In this document: positions 7,373-16,089 of the stretch, piece after piece
Numbering within the stretch: the first letter of the stretch is position 1
How the letters are laid out: the number at the start of each line of letters is the position of its first letter
Assembly (NCBI RefSeq): GCF_023715725.1
Contig: NZ_JAMBOT010000006.1
Location: 1-64,000, forward strand
Reading direction: 5' to 3'
DNA length: 64,000 nt
Source: Paenibacillus pasadenensis
GTDB lineage: Bacteria > Bacillota > Bacilli > Paenibacillales > Paenibacillaceae
Program-made: the position numbers and the translations under genes
The notes under the pieces: generated by a model
What the model was told of the DNA's origin: nothing
Databases searched by the model: none
The model's input: only the letters and a program-made list of their open reading frames with translations

Positions 7373-8368
7373 ATGAGAGCGGTACAGATCGGTGTCGGAA
7401 GCATGACCTTTGGCCGAACGTGGCGGAAGGGGCTCATGGAAATTGAAGGCGTTGAAACCGTTGGCCTGATCGATCCCAATCCGGCTTTTTTGGAGGAAGC
7501 TCGCGGATTTTACGGCCTTCCGGCAGAAAGCTGCGCCAGCTGGGCGAGCAAGGAATTTTACGAGCAGGTGCAGGCGGACTTTATTATCGATTCCACGCCG
7601 CATTCGTTCCATTACAAAAATGCCATTGAAGCGATGCGCTGCGGGCTGAATGTTATCGTCGTCAAACCGATGAGCGATACGGTTGCTACGGCGGCTACGA
7701 TGGTCAAGGAAGCGGAGCGGCTGGGAAGAAAGCTCGTTGTCGCTCAGCAAATCCGGTTTATGCAGCCGGTGCTGCAGCTGAAAAAGCTGATCGCGGAAGG
7801 TATTGTCGGTGATGTCGCCTATATTCAGGCGGACAGTTATTTTACAAGGCAGGGTCCCGTCCGGGATAAATGGTATCAGCCGCACCCGCTGCTGCTGGAA
7901 TGCGCTATTCATCAGTTCGATCTGATTCGCTGGATGACCGGGCTTGAGCCGGAATCGGTCATGGCGGATGCCTGGAATATGCCGTGGAACGATGAGGTAT
8001 GGGGCAAAAAAACCGCAATCGCTTTATTCCAAATGAATAACGGAAGCCGGGCGCTGTTTAGAGGGTTGTCGACCGAGCAGCCGGGAGAAAGCTACCCGGG
8101 CCATTGGGAAATTGAAGGAGATAAAGGCGTGCTCAGCCTAATTAAAGGCAATATCTACTTGGGCGGCGAGAGAATCTGGCCTGCGGAGGAAATAAGCGAG
8201 GCTGAGCTGGATTTACCGGCGCTCAATGCAGAGGTTCTGAAGGATGCAATCGCTTATTTTGCAGGCAATGAGTCGCCTGTGCTGAGCGGGGCTGACAATT
8301 TGAAGAGCTTAAGAATGGCTTTCGGCTGCATGGATTCGTCGGAAAAAGGCCAGCGGATCCAATTGTAA
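7373..8368 (+). CDS. Gfo/Idh/MocA-family NAD(P)-binding protein; candidate NAD-dependent glycosidase or oxidoreductase
   Basis: A 331-residue protein with an N-terminal Rossmann fold (IGVGSMTFGRTWRKG near residues 4-18) and a C-terminal alpha/beta domain. Such proteins oxidise sugars with NAD(P), but the fold also includes NAD-dependent glycosidases (GH109, and GH188 sulfoquinovosidases). The motif VVVKPMSD takes the place of the common EKP motif, keeping the Lys. ATG 7373 is chosen because AAGGAG at 7359-7364 is well spaced. No other glycosidase is present in this cluster, so a glycosidase role is attractive but unproven; a plain sugar dehydrogenase is the alternative. Confidence 0.75.
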   Translation: MRAVQIGVGSMTFGRTWRKGLMEIEGVETVGLIDPNPAFLEEARGFYGLPAESCASWASKEFYEQVQADFIIDSTPHSFHYKNAIEAMRCGLNVIVVKPMSDTVATAATMVKEAERLGRKLVVAQQIRFMQPVLQLKKLIAEGIVGDVAYIQADSYFTRQGPVRDKWYQPHPLLLECAIHQFDLIRWMTGLEPESVMADAWNMPWNDEVWGKKTAIALFQMNNGSRALFRGLSTEQPGESYPGHWEIEGDKGVLSLIKGNIYLGGERIWPAEEISEAELDLPALNAEVLKDAIAYFAGNESPVLSGADNLKSLRMAFGCMDSSEKGQRIQL

Positions 8369-8380
8369 GGAGGGGATGAA

Positions 8381-9505
8381 ATGGCACAGAAACAGTCCGG
8401 CAAACAGCCGCATGAAAAGATGGACGGAAATTCCGCGGCCCAGCCGTACAATGTGTCGCCAAGCGATTACGAAGGATATCTTCAAGCCGCGCGCGAGCAT
8501 GACAGGGACTTGTGGGAAAACAACGGATGGGGCATTCGTTCGATTGAAGGGGAGCATGACACGCTCATCTGGACATCGCCCTATCATTTCCGCTCCCGGC
8601 CGGAGAAGGGGCCGTTTGCATTCCAGGAAGCGAGTATTTTGCAGTCGATGGTCGTTGATGTAAAGTACACGGCGGAACAGAAAAAGGGCATGAACGATAA
8701 TGACTTTTACATTACGGGCTGGAACGGCCGCGAGGATCTGCGCCCACCGGATGATCTTTCTATCCGCAGCGAGAAGGACCGGACGGTATGGGAAATTGGC
8801 GACATGACCTACGAAGCCGCGCCTCCTGTCTGGAAGGTGCATGGCCAGGACCGCGAGCTCGGATACGACTTTACGTTCAAGGCCGACGATCCCGCTATCT
8901 GGATGACCGATCCGGCACGATCGGCCGTGGAAACCGGAGACCGGTGGCATATGATCTATGTCGATGCGCAAGGCAAGCTCGTCACGCCGAACCGGACCAT
9001 TCCCGTCAGCGGCATGGCGTGGCATGAGCGGCATGTGCATCTGTCGACGACCTACGATCCGGCTTCTCTGCTGAAGGGCAGGGGATTGGTCATTCATAAC
9101 GCGTTCTCTCGGGACTTCCAGGTGTTTTTCCTGGCCCGCCCGGATCTGGGCGTCTATCGCGCTAAAGTATCGAGTCCCGACGGCCTGATTGACTTTTTTG
9201 GTGAAAGTGAAATTCGGATGAGCTTTGATAACCATTGGGTAGATCCAAGGAGCAAATTTGAAATTCCTTGCGCCTGGACGATTGAGCTGGAGAACGACAA
9301 AGCTAAGCTGACGCTGGCCGTGACCGGTTTCGCACGCTCTTATTACTTGTGGAACAATCTGCGCAGAGGCGTTAATGTGCTGTACTGGTGGCTGGCGGAA
9401 TCAAGCGGCGAGTGGACGGATAAACGCACAGGAACAACGACGGCTATCCGCGATTTAAAACATGTCGTCCATGCCAATCGGACGTTTTTCCATTACTCCA
9501 ATTGA
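8381..9505 (+). CDS. Unrecognised cytoplasmic protein of the sugar cluster
   Basis: A 374-residue hydrophilic protein with no signal peptide or membrane segment. It is rich in Trp, Asp and aromatic residues (for example SGMAWHERHVHLSTTYDP, and VNVLYWWLAESSGEW near the end) and looks all-beta. I cannot place it in a family with confidence; a distant likeness to lipocalin-like two-barrel proteins (AttH/CrtC type) is only an impression. It has a very strong ribosome binding site (AAGGAGGGG, 8367-8374), starts 12 nt after the Gfo/Idh gene and ends 19 nt before the dehydratase, so it is an integral operon member. A hydrolase, isomerase or binding role for the imported sugar is possible. Confidence 0.6.
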   Translation: MAQKQSGKQPHEKMDGNSAAQPYNVSPSDYEGYLQAAREHDRDLWENNGWGIRSIEGEHDTLIWTSPYHFRSRPEKGPFAFQEASILQSMVVDVKYTAEQKKGMNDNDFYITGWNGREDLRPPDDLSIRSEKDRTVWEIGDMTYEAAPPVWKVHGQDRELGYDFTFKADDPAIWMTDPARSAVETGDRWHMIYVDAQGKLVTPNRTIPVSGMAWHERHVHLSTTYDPASLLKGRGLVIHNAFSRDFQVFFLARPDLGVYRAKVSSPDGLIDFFGESEIRMSFDNHWVDPRSKFEIPCAWTIELENDKAKLTLAVTGFARSYYLWNNLRRGVNVLYWWLAESSGEWTDKRTGTTTAIRDLKHVVHANRTFFHYSN

Positions 9506-9524
9506 GAAAGGCTGTGGGCATGCT

Positions 9525-10646
9525 GTGAAAGCGATTATCCGCGAGGTGAAGGTGTATGGCGTCAAGGTGCCCCGCAAAGGGACCTGGTCGCTGCACCGGG
9601 GAACGATTCCGACCCACTCCACCTTTACTCTGGTGAAAGTCGTCTCGGAGGATGGAGTTGTTGGCTGGGGAGAAGCGACGATTCCTTTTCCAACGCTTAA
9701 GCCGTTGATTGAGTATTATTGGTCCGATCTGCTCATTGGTCGGAATGCGCTGGATATTGCTCATATCCATGATGAGCTGGACCGGATCGAGATGATGGTC
9801 ATGGAGCGGATCGGCTTCTGGAACCCGGCCCGGGCCGCAATTGATATTGCGCTTCACGATATGAAAGGCAAATATTTGGGCTTGCCGGTGTCCAGCCTGC
9901 TCGGCAGCGTGTACCGGGACCGCATTCCGATGATCAAAAATGTCGGCATCGGCGATGTGAATCAGTCCGTACAGGTTGCAGAGCGGCTGGTCGGAGAAGG
10001 GTACCGGACGGTGAAAATTCGTGTCGGAGCCGACGAAAAGCTCGATGTGGAGCGAATAACGGCGCTGCATCAGCATCTCGGCCCGGACATTCCGATCCGC
10101 GCGGACGCCAATCAGGCGTGGAATCTGAAACAAGCCGTTTCCATTATTAAACGAATGGAAGCGAACGGACTGGAGAGCATCGAGCAGCCGCTCAAGCGCT
10201 GGGATATTGACGGAGCACGCGAGCTGATGAAGCTGATCGACGCGCCAATCATGGCGGACGAAGGCTTTTGGACGCTTGATGAGGCGATGGCGCTCATGCA
10301 CAACCGCGCGGTCAATATTCTGCATCTGTACTTATCCAAATGCGGCGGACTCTATCCGTCGATGCAGATTGTCCAAGCGGCGCGGGCGTTCGACGTAGAC
10401 GTTACGCTCGGCGAACGGCTGCCGCTCGGCATCTGCGAAGCGGCGGACGCGCATTTTGCGGCGGTGCTGCCGAAGCTTCGTTATCCATGCGCGATCTCCT
10501 ACGATTTGAATGAAGACGATCTGCTCACAGAGTCTCTGGCGCGCTCGGCTGGCAGCCTGCATGTGCCGGATGGAATCGGACTCGGCATCGAGGTCGATGA
10601 GGAGAAGGTGGCGTTTTACTCGGAGCAGCCGGCTCGCCTCGTGTAA
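9525..10646 (+). CDS. Enolase-superfamily (mandelate racemase/muconate lactonizing) enzyme, candidate sugar-acid dehydratase
   Basis: A 373-residue enzyme with the capping domain followed by a TIM barrel. Candidate acid/base and metal residues: Lys in VKIRVG (K-x-R rather than K-x-K), Asp in RADANQAW, Glu in IEQPL, Asp-Glu in MADEGF, Lys in LSKCGG and Glu in LGERLPLG. Members dehydrate sugar acids or epimerise acids by abstracting the proton next to a carboxylate. GTG 9525 is chosen to avoid overlap with the previous gene; an upstream in-frame start at 9462 exists but would overlap it. In context it would convert a sugar acid into the 2-keto-3-deoxy acid for the DapA-type aldolase. Confidence 0.8.
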   Translation: MKAIIREVKVYGVKVPRKGTWSLHRGTIPTHSTFTLVKVVSEDGVVGWGEATIPFPTLKPLIEYYWSDLLIGRNALDIAHIHDELDRIEMMVMERIGFWNPARAAIDIALHDMKGKYLGLPVSSLLGSVYRDRIPMIKNVGIGDVNQSVQVAERLVGEGYRTVKIRVGADEKLDVERITALHQHLGPDIPIRADANQAWNLKQAVSIIKRMEANGLESIEQPLKRWDIDGARELMKLIDAPIMADEGFWTLDEAMALMHNRAVNILHLYLSKCGGLYPSMQIVQAARAFDVDVTLGERLPLGICEAADAHFAAVLPKLRYPCAISYDLNEDDLLTESLARSAGSLHVPDGIGLGIEVDEEKVAFYSEQPARLV

Positions 10647-10748
10647 CGGCGAATCAGCGGCGGCGAAGCTCGGAACGGCTTGGCAGCATATCAGCAAGTC
10701 AAATAAAGCCACGCCGCTGCCCGCAACTCTATGATCAAGGAGGCTGTT

Positions 10749-11888
10749 ATGGCAGAGTTATCGCTAACAGGCGGAGCCGGTCCGCCTAATCGAGAGCTGA
10801 TGCGTTTGTTCGATGTATCGAGCCCGGATGCAGAAAAGGCCGGGAATAGGACAACGAGCTGCGAGGAGGTTGCCGCCTACGGCGGTTCGGCGCTGCGTCT
10901 GCAGGCTGGCGGGTACGAAGCGCTGCTTCTTCCGGAGCGGGGCGGGAATATGATTTCGCTGAGTTACGGGAGCCTCAGCTTCCTCCGCAGTCCGCGGCCC
11001 GATCAGGAGGCGGAATTCGCCGAGAAGCCGTCCCGTTATGGCATCCCTGTTCTGTTTCCGCCTAACCGAATTGGAGACGGCCGTTTTACGGCGGCAGGCA
11101 GAAGGTATCAATTTCCGGTGAATGAAGCGGTCTTCAACAACCATATTCACGGTCTGTTCGTCCGGTTGCCCTGGACCGTGCTGGATCAAGGCGCGGGCAG
11201 AAACGAAGCTTACGCTGAAGTCGGCCAGCTCGTTGATGAGACTCATCCTGTTTATGGACTGTTCCCGCATCATTTCGAGCTGCGCATTCGGTACACGCTT
11301 GCGGCGCACGGATTAAAGCAGCGTGTGCGTATCGTCAATCATGGCGAAAAGCCGCTGCCCTGCATGCTTGGCTTTCACACTGCCTTCAACGTTCCATTCA
11401 GCCCGCAAGGCAATCCGGCGGATTATACCGTAAAGGTTCCTCTTGGAGAGCATTGGGTTACAGATGAACGAATGCTGCCGACGGGCCGAATGCAGGAGCT
11501 TGACGACGCGGACCGGCTAGTTGCCTCAGGCGGGGCGTCTCCTTTTGCGAAAGAGTGGGCCGATTATTATACGGCCTGCCCGAGAACGGCGGGACGGGTA
11601 GGCCCGGTGAACGCGATGGAGCTAATTGACCGGGGACTGGGCATCAAGCTTGTGTATGAGGCCGGCGAAGCTTATCGGCACTGGGTGCTCTGGAACGATT
11701 CGGCAGCGGGCGATTTCATTTGCGTCGAGCCGCAAACCTGCGCGGTTAATGCGGCAAATCTGCCGCTGCCGCCGGAAGAAACCGGCCTGCTAATGCTGGA
11801 GGCTGGGGACGTATGGGAAGCGGAATCAAGGCTATACGCCGAAGCATGGGAAGGAGGAGGGTCGGTTGGCGGAAGATTTGAAGAATAA
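10749..11888 (+). CDS. Aldose 1-epimerase (galactose mutarotase) family protein
   Basis: A 379-residue beta-sandwich protein of the GalM family, which interconverts alpha and beta anomers of free sugars. Candidate catalytic residues are His in NNHIHGLF and MLGFHTAFN and Glu in ICVEPQT. It is somewhat longer than usual, with a 50-residue N-terminal extension. ATG 10749 has AAGGAGG at 10737-10743. It lies next to the SDR dehydrogenase, which would need one anomer; a mutarotase beside a sugar dehydrogenase is common in deoxy-sugar and sulfoquinovose pathways. Confidence 0.85.
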   Translation: MAELSLTGGAGPPNRELMRLFDVSSPDAEKAGNRTTSCEEVAAYGGSALRLQAGGYEALLLPERGGNMISLSYGSLSFLRSPRPDQEAEFAEKPSRYGIPVLFPPNRIGDGRFTAAGRRYQFPVNEAVFNNHIHGLFVRLPWTVLDQGAGRNEAYAEVGQLVDETHPVYGLFPHHFELRIRYTLAAHGLKQRVRIVNHGEKPLPCMLGFHTAFNVPFSPQGNPADYTVKVPLGEHWVTDERMLPTGRMQELDDADRLVASGGASPFAKEWADYYTACPRTAGRVGPVNAMELIDRGLGIKLVYEAGEAYRHWVLWNDSAAGDFICVEPQTCAVNAANLPLPPEETGLLMLEAGDVWEAESRLYAEAWEGGGSVGGRFEE

Positions 11889-12675
11889 GGTTGTCATGGT
11901 AACTGGCTCGGCCAAAAGCATCGGCAAAGGCATCGCGCTGGAATTTGCGGCTGCAGGCTGCAGGCTTATCATCGCCGACCGCGATGAGAAAACAGGCGAG
12001 GCAACGGCCGCAGCTATTCGGGAGAGTGGCGGCTCGGCGGCATTCATTCCGATGGATCTGACCTCTCCGCACAGCGTCCGTTCCGCAGTTGCGCGGGCCA
12101 AGGCGGAATTCGGCCGCATCGATGTTCTGATTAACAATGCGGCGGTCGTGGAGCCGATCAAGCCTTTTCTTGAGCTTGGCGAGGGGGAGTGGAACGATGT
12201 CCTGCTCGGCAATGTGACCGGCACATTCCTGCTCAGCCAGGCAGCGGCGCGGCTAATGATTCACGGGGGAGGCGGCGCAATGATTAATCTGCTGGCGATT
12301 CAGACGGAAAGCCCGCTTCCGGGTTACGCCGCTTATTGCGCCAGCAAGGGCGGGCTGGAGGTGCTGACGCGGTCAATGGCGGTAGAGCTTGCCGAATACG
12401 GCATTCGCGTCAACGGCATTTCGCTTGGCGCGGTGTACGCCGATTCCGTTCGCCGCAATTTGCCGCAGGACCAGTATCCGCCGGAACGCGATGATTTTGA
12501 AAATGTGCCGCCGGAGCTTGATGCGGCATCCGGCACGCTTGTCGGACGGCTCGGCAGACCTTCGGATGCTGGCAAATTGGCCGTTTTTCTGGCATCATCC
12601 GCTGCAGGCTTCATGACCGGCGGCATATACCGCGCTGATGGAGGACGGCTGCTTAACCGGAGGTCTGCCACATGA
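11866..12675 (+). CDS. Short-chain dehydrogenase, candidate sugar 1-dehydrogenase, with atypical catalytic Ser position
   Basis: A 269-residue Rossmann-fold SDR. The NAD motif TGSAKSIGKGIA, the NNAAV segment and the catalytic YCASK are present. The residue 13 before the catalytic Tyr, normally Ser, is Ala (LLAIQTESPLPGYAAYCASK), though a Ser lies 8 before the Tyr and could substitute. The start is TTG 11866, with AAGGAGGAGG at 11851-11860, overlapping the mutarotase gene by 23 nt. The likely reaction is oxidation of an aldose to its lactone. The C-terminus MTGGIYRADGGRLL is typical. Confidence 0.85.
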   Translation: MAEDLKNKVVMVTGSAKSIGKGIALEFAAAGCRLIIADRDEKTGEATAAAIRESGGSAAFIPMDLTSPHSVRSAVARAKAEFGRIDVLINNAAVVEPIKPFLELGEGEWNDVLLGNVTGTFLLSQAAARLMIHGGGGAMINLLAIQTESPLPGYAAYCASKGGLEVLTRSMAVELAEYGIRVNGISLGAVYADSVRRNLPQDQYPPERDDFENVPPELDAASGTLVGRLGRPSDAGKLAVFLASSAAGFMTGGIYRADGGRLLNRRSAT

Positions 12676-13637
12676 CCCAGGCTCTGAAGCAGCTGCATCG
12701 AATTTCTTGCCTGATCGGCGAGGATAAACCGCTCTACCAGCATGTGCTGGAGGGAGACGACACCGTGCTCTGGATCGACGCGGGAATCGCTTCGACGCCA
12801 AGACAGGAAATGATGCCTTACTGGCATAATCATGCCGGAAGTTCAGCCATGGAGAAAAAACAGCTGCTGCTCGTTACTCATGCGGATGTGGATCATTTCG
12901 GCGGCTGCGGGGCGCTTCAGAAATGGCTGCCGAGGCTTACAACGATGGCGCATCAAGCGGATATCGCCTGGATTTCCAATATGGAGAGGATTGTGGCCGA
13001 AAGGTATGCCATGCATGCCGAGGACGGAGCTGCTTTGTCTGCGGAGCGGATTGCCCAGCTGCAGGAGCGCTCCGGAGGCGGCGCCCCAATCGATATCGCT
13101 TTGTCCGGCGGGGAAACGATTCGGCTTGGCTCAGCCGGAGACTGGCAGCTCTTGTCTACCCCCGGCCATACGCCAGGGCATCTGGCATTGTGGGAGGAGC
13201 GGTCAAAAACCGCGATTATCGGCGATGCCGTTCTCGGAAGAGGGCTGTACAATACGGCAGGCCGGCTTGTAGCCCCGCCTCCCTATTATGACTGCGGCGA
13301 TTACGAGGGCACCATTGAGCTGCTGCGCGGGCTTGAGCTCGATATCGTGTATTCCTCTCATTTTCCGGTCATGGACAGGGGCGAATTCCAATGCTTTCTC
13401 GATGAGAGCCTGGATATGATGCGACAGCTGGATCATGCGCTGCTTCTGCTTCCCAAAGAGCGCAAGTACACGTTGAGCGAGCTTTGCCGGGAAGCCGGCA
13501 GCCGCATCGGCTGCTGGCCGGAGCAGGCATGGAGCGGATTATGCGATCCGGTGTCCGCGCATCTGAAGGCATTTATCCGTGCGGGGAAAGCAGCGGTCTC
13601 GCTTGATGCGGGGCAGCGGCTGTACTCATTTCACTGA
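12672..13637 (+). CDS. Metallo-beta-lactamase-fold hydrolase, candidate lactonase
   Basis: A 321-residue metal-dependent hydrolase. Metal ligands are visible: THADVDHFGG (H-x-D-x-D-H, with Asp for the usual second His), TPGHTPGH, IGDAV and SSHFP. The start overlaps the SDR stop by four bases (ATGA). Placed directly after a sugar dehydrogenase, it is the best candidate in the cluster for opening a sugar lactone; no SMP-30-type lactonase is present. Other MBL-fold thioesterase or esterase activities cannot be excluded. Confidence 0.75.
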   Translation: MTQALKQLHRISCLIGEDKPLYQHVLEGDDTVLWIDAGIASTPRQEMMPYWHNHAGSSAMEKKQLLLVTHADVDHFGGCGALQKWLPRLTTMAHQADIAWISNMERIVAERYAMHAEDGAALSAERIAQLQERSGGGAPIDIALSGGETIRLGSAGDWQLLSTPGHTPGHLALWEERSKTAIIGDAVLGRGLYNTAGRLVAPPPYYDCGDYEGTIELLRGLELDIVYSSHFPVMDRGEFQCFLDESLDMMRQLDHALLLLPKERKYTLSELCREAGSRIGCWPEQAWSGLCDPVSAHLKAFIRAGKAAVSLDAGQRLYSFH

Positions 13638-13655
13638 AACGAGGAGGGCAGAGCA

Positions 13656-15119
13656 ATGAACCGAGCAATTGCAATTGAGGGACGCATGTACATGAACGGC
13701 GAGTGGGTGCAGTCTTCCGGCAACGGCAGCCGGGAGGTGCTCAATCCCGCTACAGGCGAAGTTGTCGGCACGATTCCAACCGCTACCTGCGAGGATGCGG
13801 CAAAAGCGGCGGAGCATGCTCGATCGGCATTCCGTCATTGGGCCAAAATGCCCGCTCCTGCCAGGGCAGCGCTGCTGCAGCAGGCAGCCGTGCGAATCAG
13901 AGAGCGGAAGCAAGAGATTGCCGAGACGCTGACGCTGGAGCAAGGTAAGCCTCTTTCGGAATCGCTTGGCGAAGTCGCGATTGCGGCGGACTACTTGGCG
14001 TGGTACGGGGAAGAGGCCCGCAGAATCTACGGCGAGACAGTGCCGTCTTCCGCGGAAGACAAACGGATTCTCGTCATTCGCCAGCCGGTCGGAGTCGTCG
14101 CCGCAATCACGCCGTGGAACTTCCCGGCCTCCATGATTGCGCGCAAAATCGGCCCGGCGCTCGCCGCAGGCTGTACCGTTGTCCTAAAGCCTGCGGATGC
14201 AACGCCGCTTACGGCAGTAAAGCTGTTCGAGGTATTCCACGAATGCGGCTTTCCTCCCGGCGTAGTCAATTTGGTCACAGGCAAAGGAAGCGTCGTTGGG
14301 CCGGAGTGGCTGTCGAACCGCCATGTAAGCAAAATTGCTTTTACCGGTTCAACCGAGGTCGGTAAAGGGCTGCTGCGCGATGCGGCCGATCAGGTGAAAC
14401 GAATGACGATGGAGCTGGGCGGCCATGCGCCGTTCATCGTGTTCGACGATGCCGACCCGGAGGAGGCGGCGGAAGCTTGCTTAATCAGCAAGTTCCGCAA
14501 TGCGGGCCAAACGTGCATCTGCGCCAATCGGGTTTATGTGCAGGAAGGCATCGCCGAGGCGTTTACCGCCAAGCTGCTTGCTAAGGTTAAAGCGCTGAAG
14601 ATCGGCAACGGCGTAGAGCCGGGCGTCGAGATCGGGCCGCTGATCAATGGGGATGCCCGAGAAAAAGTATTATCGCAAGTGCAGGATGCGCTCGACAAAG
14701 GAGCTGTGCTGCTGCATGGCGGGCGCAAATGGGAGCCAAGCGATCCCGCCCTGAAATATGGAGCTTTTATGGAGCCGACCTTGCTGGCTAATGTCAACGA
14801 TTCAATGGATGTTTGCCGCGAAGAAACGTTTGGCCCAATTGCTCCACTTGTTTCCTTCCGCAGCGAGGAGGAGGTTTTGGAAAAAGCGAACGCGCTCGGC
14901 TTCGGCTTGGCGGCATACGCTTTTACGCGGGATTTGGGCCGTTCCATACGGGTTTCGGAGGGGCTTGAATACGGAATTGTGGGCATTAACGATGCGCTTC
15001 CTACTGTTGTGCAGGCTCCCTTTGGCGGCTGGAAGGAAAGCGGCTTGGGCAGCGAAGGCGGCCGGCAGGGACTGGACGGTTTTCTCGAAACCAAATACAT
15101 CTCGATCAAAATGGCGTAG
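13656..15119 (+). CDS. NAD(P)-dependent aldehyde dehydrogenase (succinate-semialdehyde dehydrogenase-like)
   Basis: A 487-residue ALDH with all hallmarks: PWNFPASMIARK, FTGSTEVGKGL (cofactor), catalytic Glu in MELGGHAPFIVF and catalytic Cys in NAGQTCICANR. The length is standard. It is closest in style to GabD-type enzymes, the group that also contains sulfolactaldehyde dehydrogenases. In this cluster it would oxidise the aldehyde released by the DapA-type aldolase: sulfolactaldehyde to sulfolactate if the substrate is a sulfo-sugar, or lactaldehyde to lactate if it is a 6-deoxy-sugar. Confidence 0.9.
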   Translation: MNRAIAIEGRMYMNGEWVQSSGNGSREVLNPATGEVVGTIPTATCEDAAKAAEHARSAFRHWAKMPAPARAALLQQAAVRIRERKQEIAETLTLEQGKPLSESLGEVAIAADYLAWYGEEARRIYGETVPSSAEDKRILVIRQPVGVVAAITPWNFPASMIARKIGPALAAGCTVVLKPADATPLTAVKLFEVFHECGFPPGVVNLVTGKGSVVGPEWLSNRHVSKIAFTGSTEVGKGLLRDAADQVKRMTMELGGHAPFIVFDDADPEEAAEACLISKFRNAGQTCICANRVYVQEGIAEAFTAKLLAKVKALKIGNGVEPGVEIGPLINGDAREKVLSQVQDALDKGAVLLHGGRKWEPSDPALKYGAFMEPTLLANVNDSMDVCREETFGPIAPLVSFRSEEEVLEKANALGFGLAAYAFTRDLGRSIRVSEGLEYGIVGINDALPTVVQAPFGGWKESGLGSEGGRQGLDGFLETKYISIKMA

Positions 15120-15128
15120 CAGGCCGTT

Positions 15129-15890
15129 ATGGACACGTTCATGACAGCCGCAGGCTCAGGGACGGCCTGGATCATCTGGGGCGCGCTGCTCGTAGGCGGG
15201 TTTTTGCAGGGCTCGGCGGGCTTCGGCGTCGGTCTGTTCGCTGCCGGAATCATGACGGCGTTTGTTTCCGTAAAGGATGCCACGTTAATTATTTTGGCAC
15301 TGACCATCGTTATGTCCTCCTATGTGCTAATCCGGCTGTGGCGTCATGTCCGCTGGACGATGATGGCCTGGGTGCTCGCCGGTACCGCAGCGGGGAGGCT
15401 GGCTGCTTACGGCTTTATTCACCGCTTCGGCGAAACGGCTGCAGCCAAGCAGTGGCTTGGTTTTATGCTGATCGCCATCGTCATCTACCTCTGTCTGCGT
15501 CCTCGCATTGAATCCCGTTTCCAGTCGCTGATGCGCTGGAACGGAACAGCCGCCGGAATTGGCGCGCTTGGCGGCTTTATTGGCGGCGCTTTTGCCGTCG
15601 GAGGCCCGGTCTACGCTCTCTATTTCATTCATCTTTTCCAGGATAAAAAAGAATACAATGCCACCTTGCAAGCCGTATTCATTTTATCCAATCTGTTCAC
15701 GCTTGCTTTGCACGGATCGAGCGGCGACCTGGGCGGCACGTTCTGGCTGTACACGCTGACCGGCATCATACCGGTGCTTGCGGGGGTTATGCTCGGCAGC
15801 CTGCTGTTCCGCCGCATGTCGCGTACCGCTATTTTGAACTGGGCTTATATCATCGTTGCTCTATCAGCCGTTCGGCTGATTTGGAGTTAG
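15129..15890 (+). CDS. TauE/SafE-family membrane exporter, candidate sulfite/sulfonate exporter
   Basis: A 253-residue polytopic protein with about seven to eight hydrophobic segments, Gly-rich near the start (GGFLQGSAGFGVGLFAAG) and in the middle (GALGGFIGGAFAVGGP), as in the TauE/SafE family. Such proteins export sulfite or sulfoacetate in organosulfonate degraders. It starts 9 nt after the ALDH gene and precedes the SuyAB-like pair, a position that supports sulfite export after desulfonation. Confidence 0.8.
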   Translation: MDTFMTAAGSGTAWIIWGALLVGGFLQGSAGFGVGLFAAGIMTAFVSVKDATLIILALTIVMSSYVLIRLWRHVRWTMMAWVLAGTAAGRLAAYGFIHRFGETAAAKQWLGFMLIAIVIYLCLRPRIESRFQSLMRWNGTAAGIGALGGFIGGAFAVGGPVYALYFIHLFQDKKEYNATLQAVFILSNLFTLALHGSSGDLGGTFWLYTLTGIIPVLAGVMLGSLLFRRMSRTAILNWAYIIVALSAVRLIWS

Positions 15891-15933
15891 GAGTAAGGAA
15901 ATTAAAATTGTTGATGAAAAGAGGAGCGGAGCT

Positions 15934-16017
15934 AAAGGGCGAGCCTGAAGAAGCGCCAGCGTTCGCCTTTAACGTCGGATTTCCCCCATTCTGGGAGATA
16001 CAATTCGAAGAAATCCG
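15934..16017 (+). promoter_or_regulatory. Structured leader before the SuyA-like gene
   Basis: Two hairpins lie in the 199-bp gap. The first pairs AAAGGGCGA (15934-15942) with TCGCCTTT (15963-15970), with one bulge. The second pairs CGGATTTC (15976-15983) with GAAATCCG (16010-16017), with a small CCC/GGG inner stem. Neither is followed by a T-run, so they look like an RNA processing or regulatory leader rather than a terminator. A strong site (ATGGAGGT) then precedes ATG 16090. Confidence 0.45.
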
Positions 16018-16089
16018 AGGTTAACAGCGATCGGAGGGCCGGCCTTTAGCGCAGCGGACGATTTTTCATCAAATCATGGAGGTTAATTC

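Noticed and set aside
8309..9235. A 308-codon minus-strand frame
   Set aside because: Antisense to 8381-9505. The plus-strand gene has a strong ribosome binding site and operon spacing, the antisense frame has neither.
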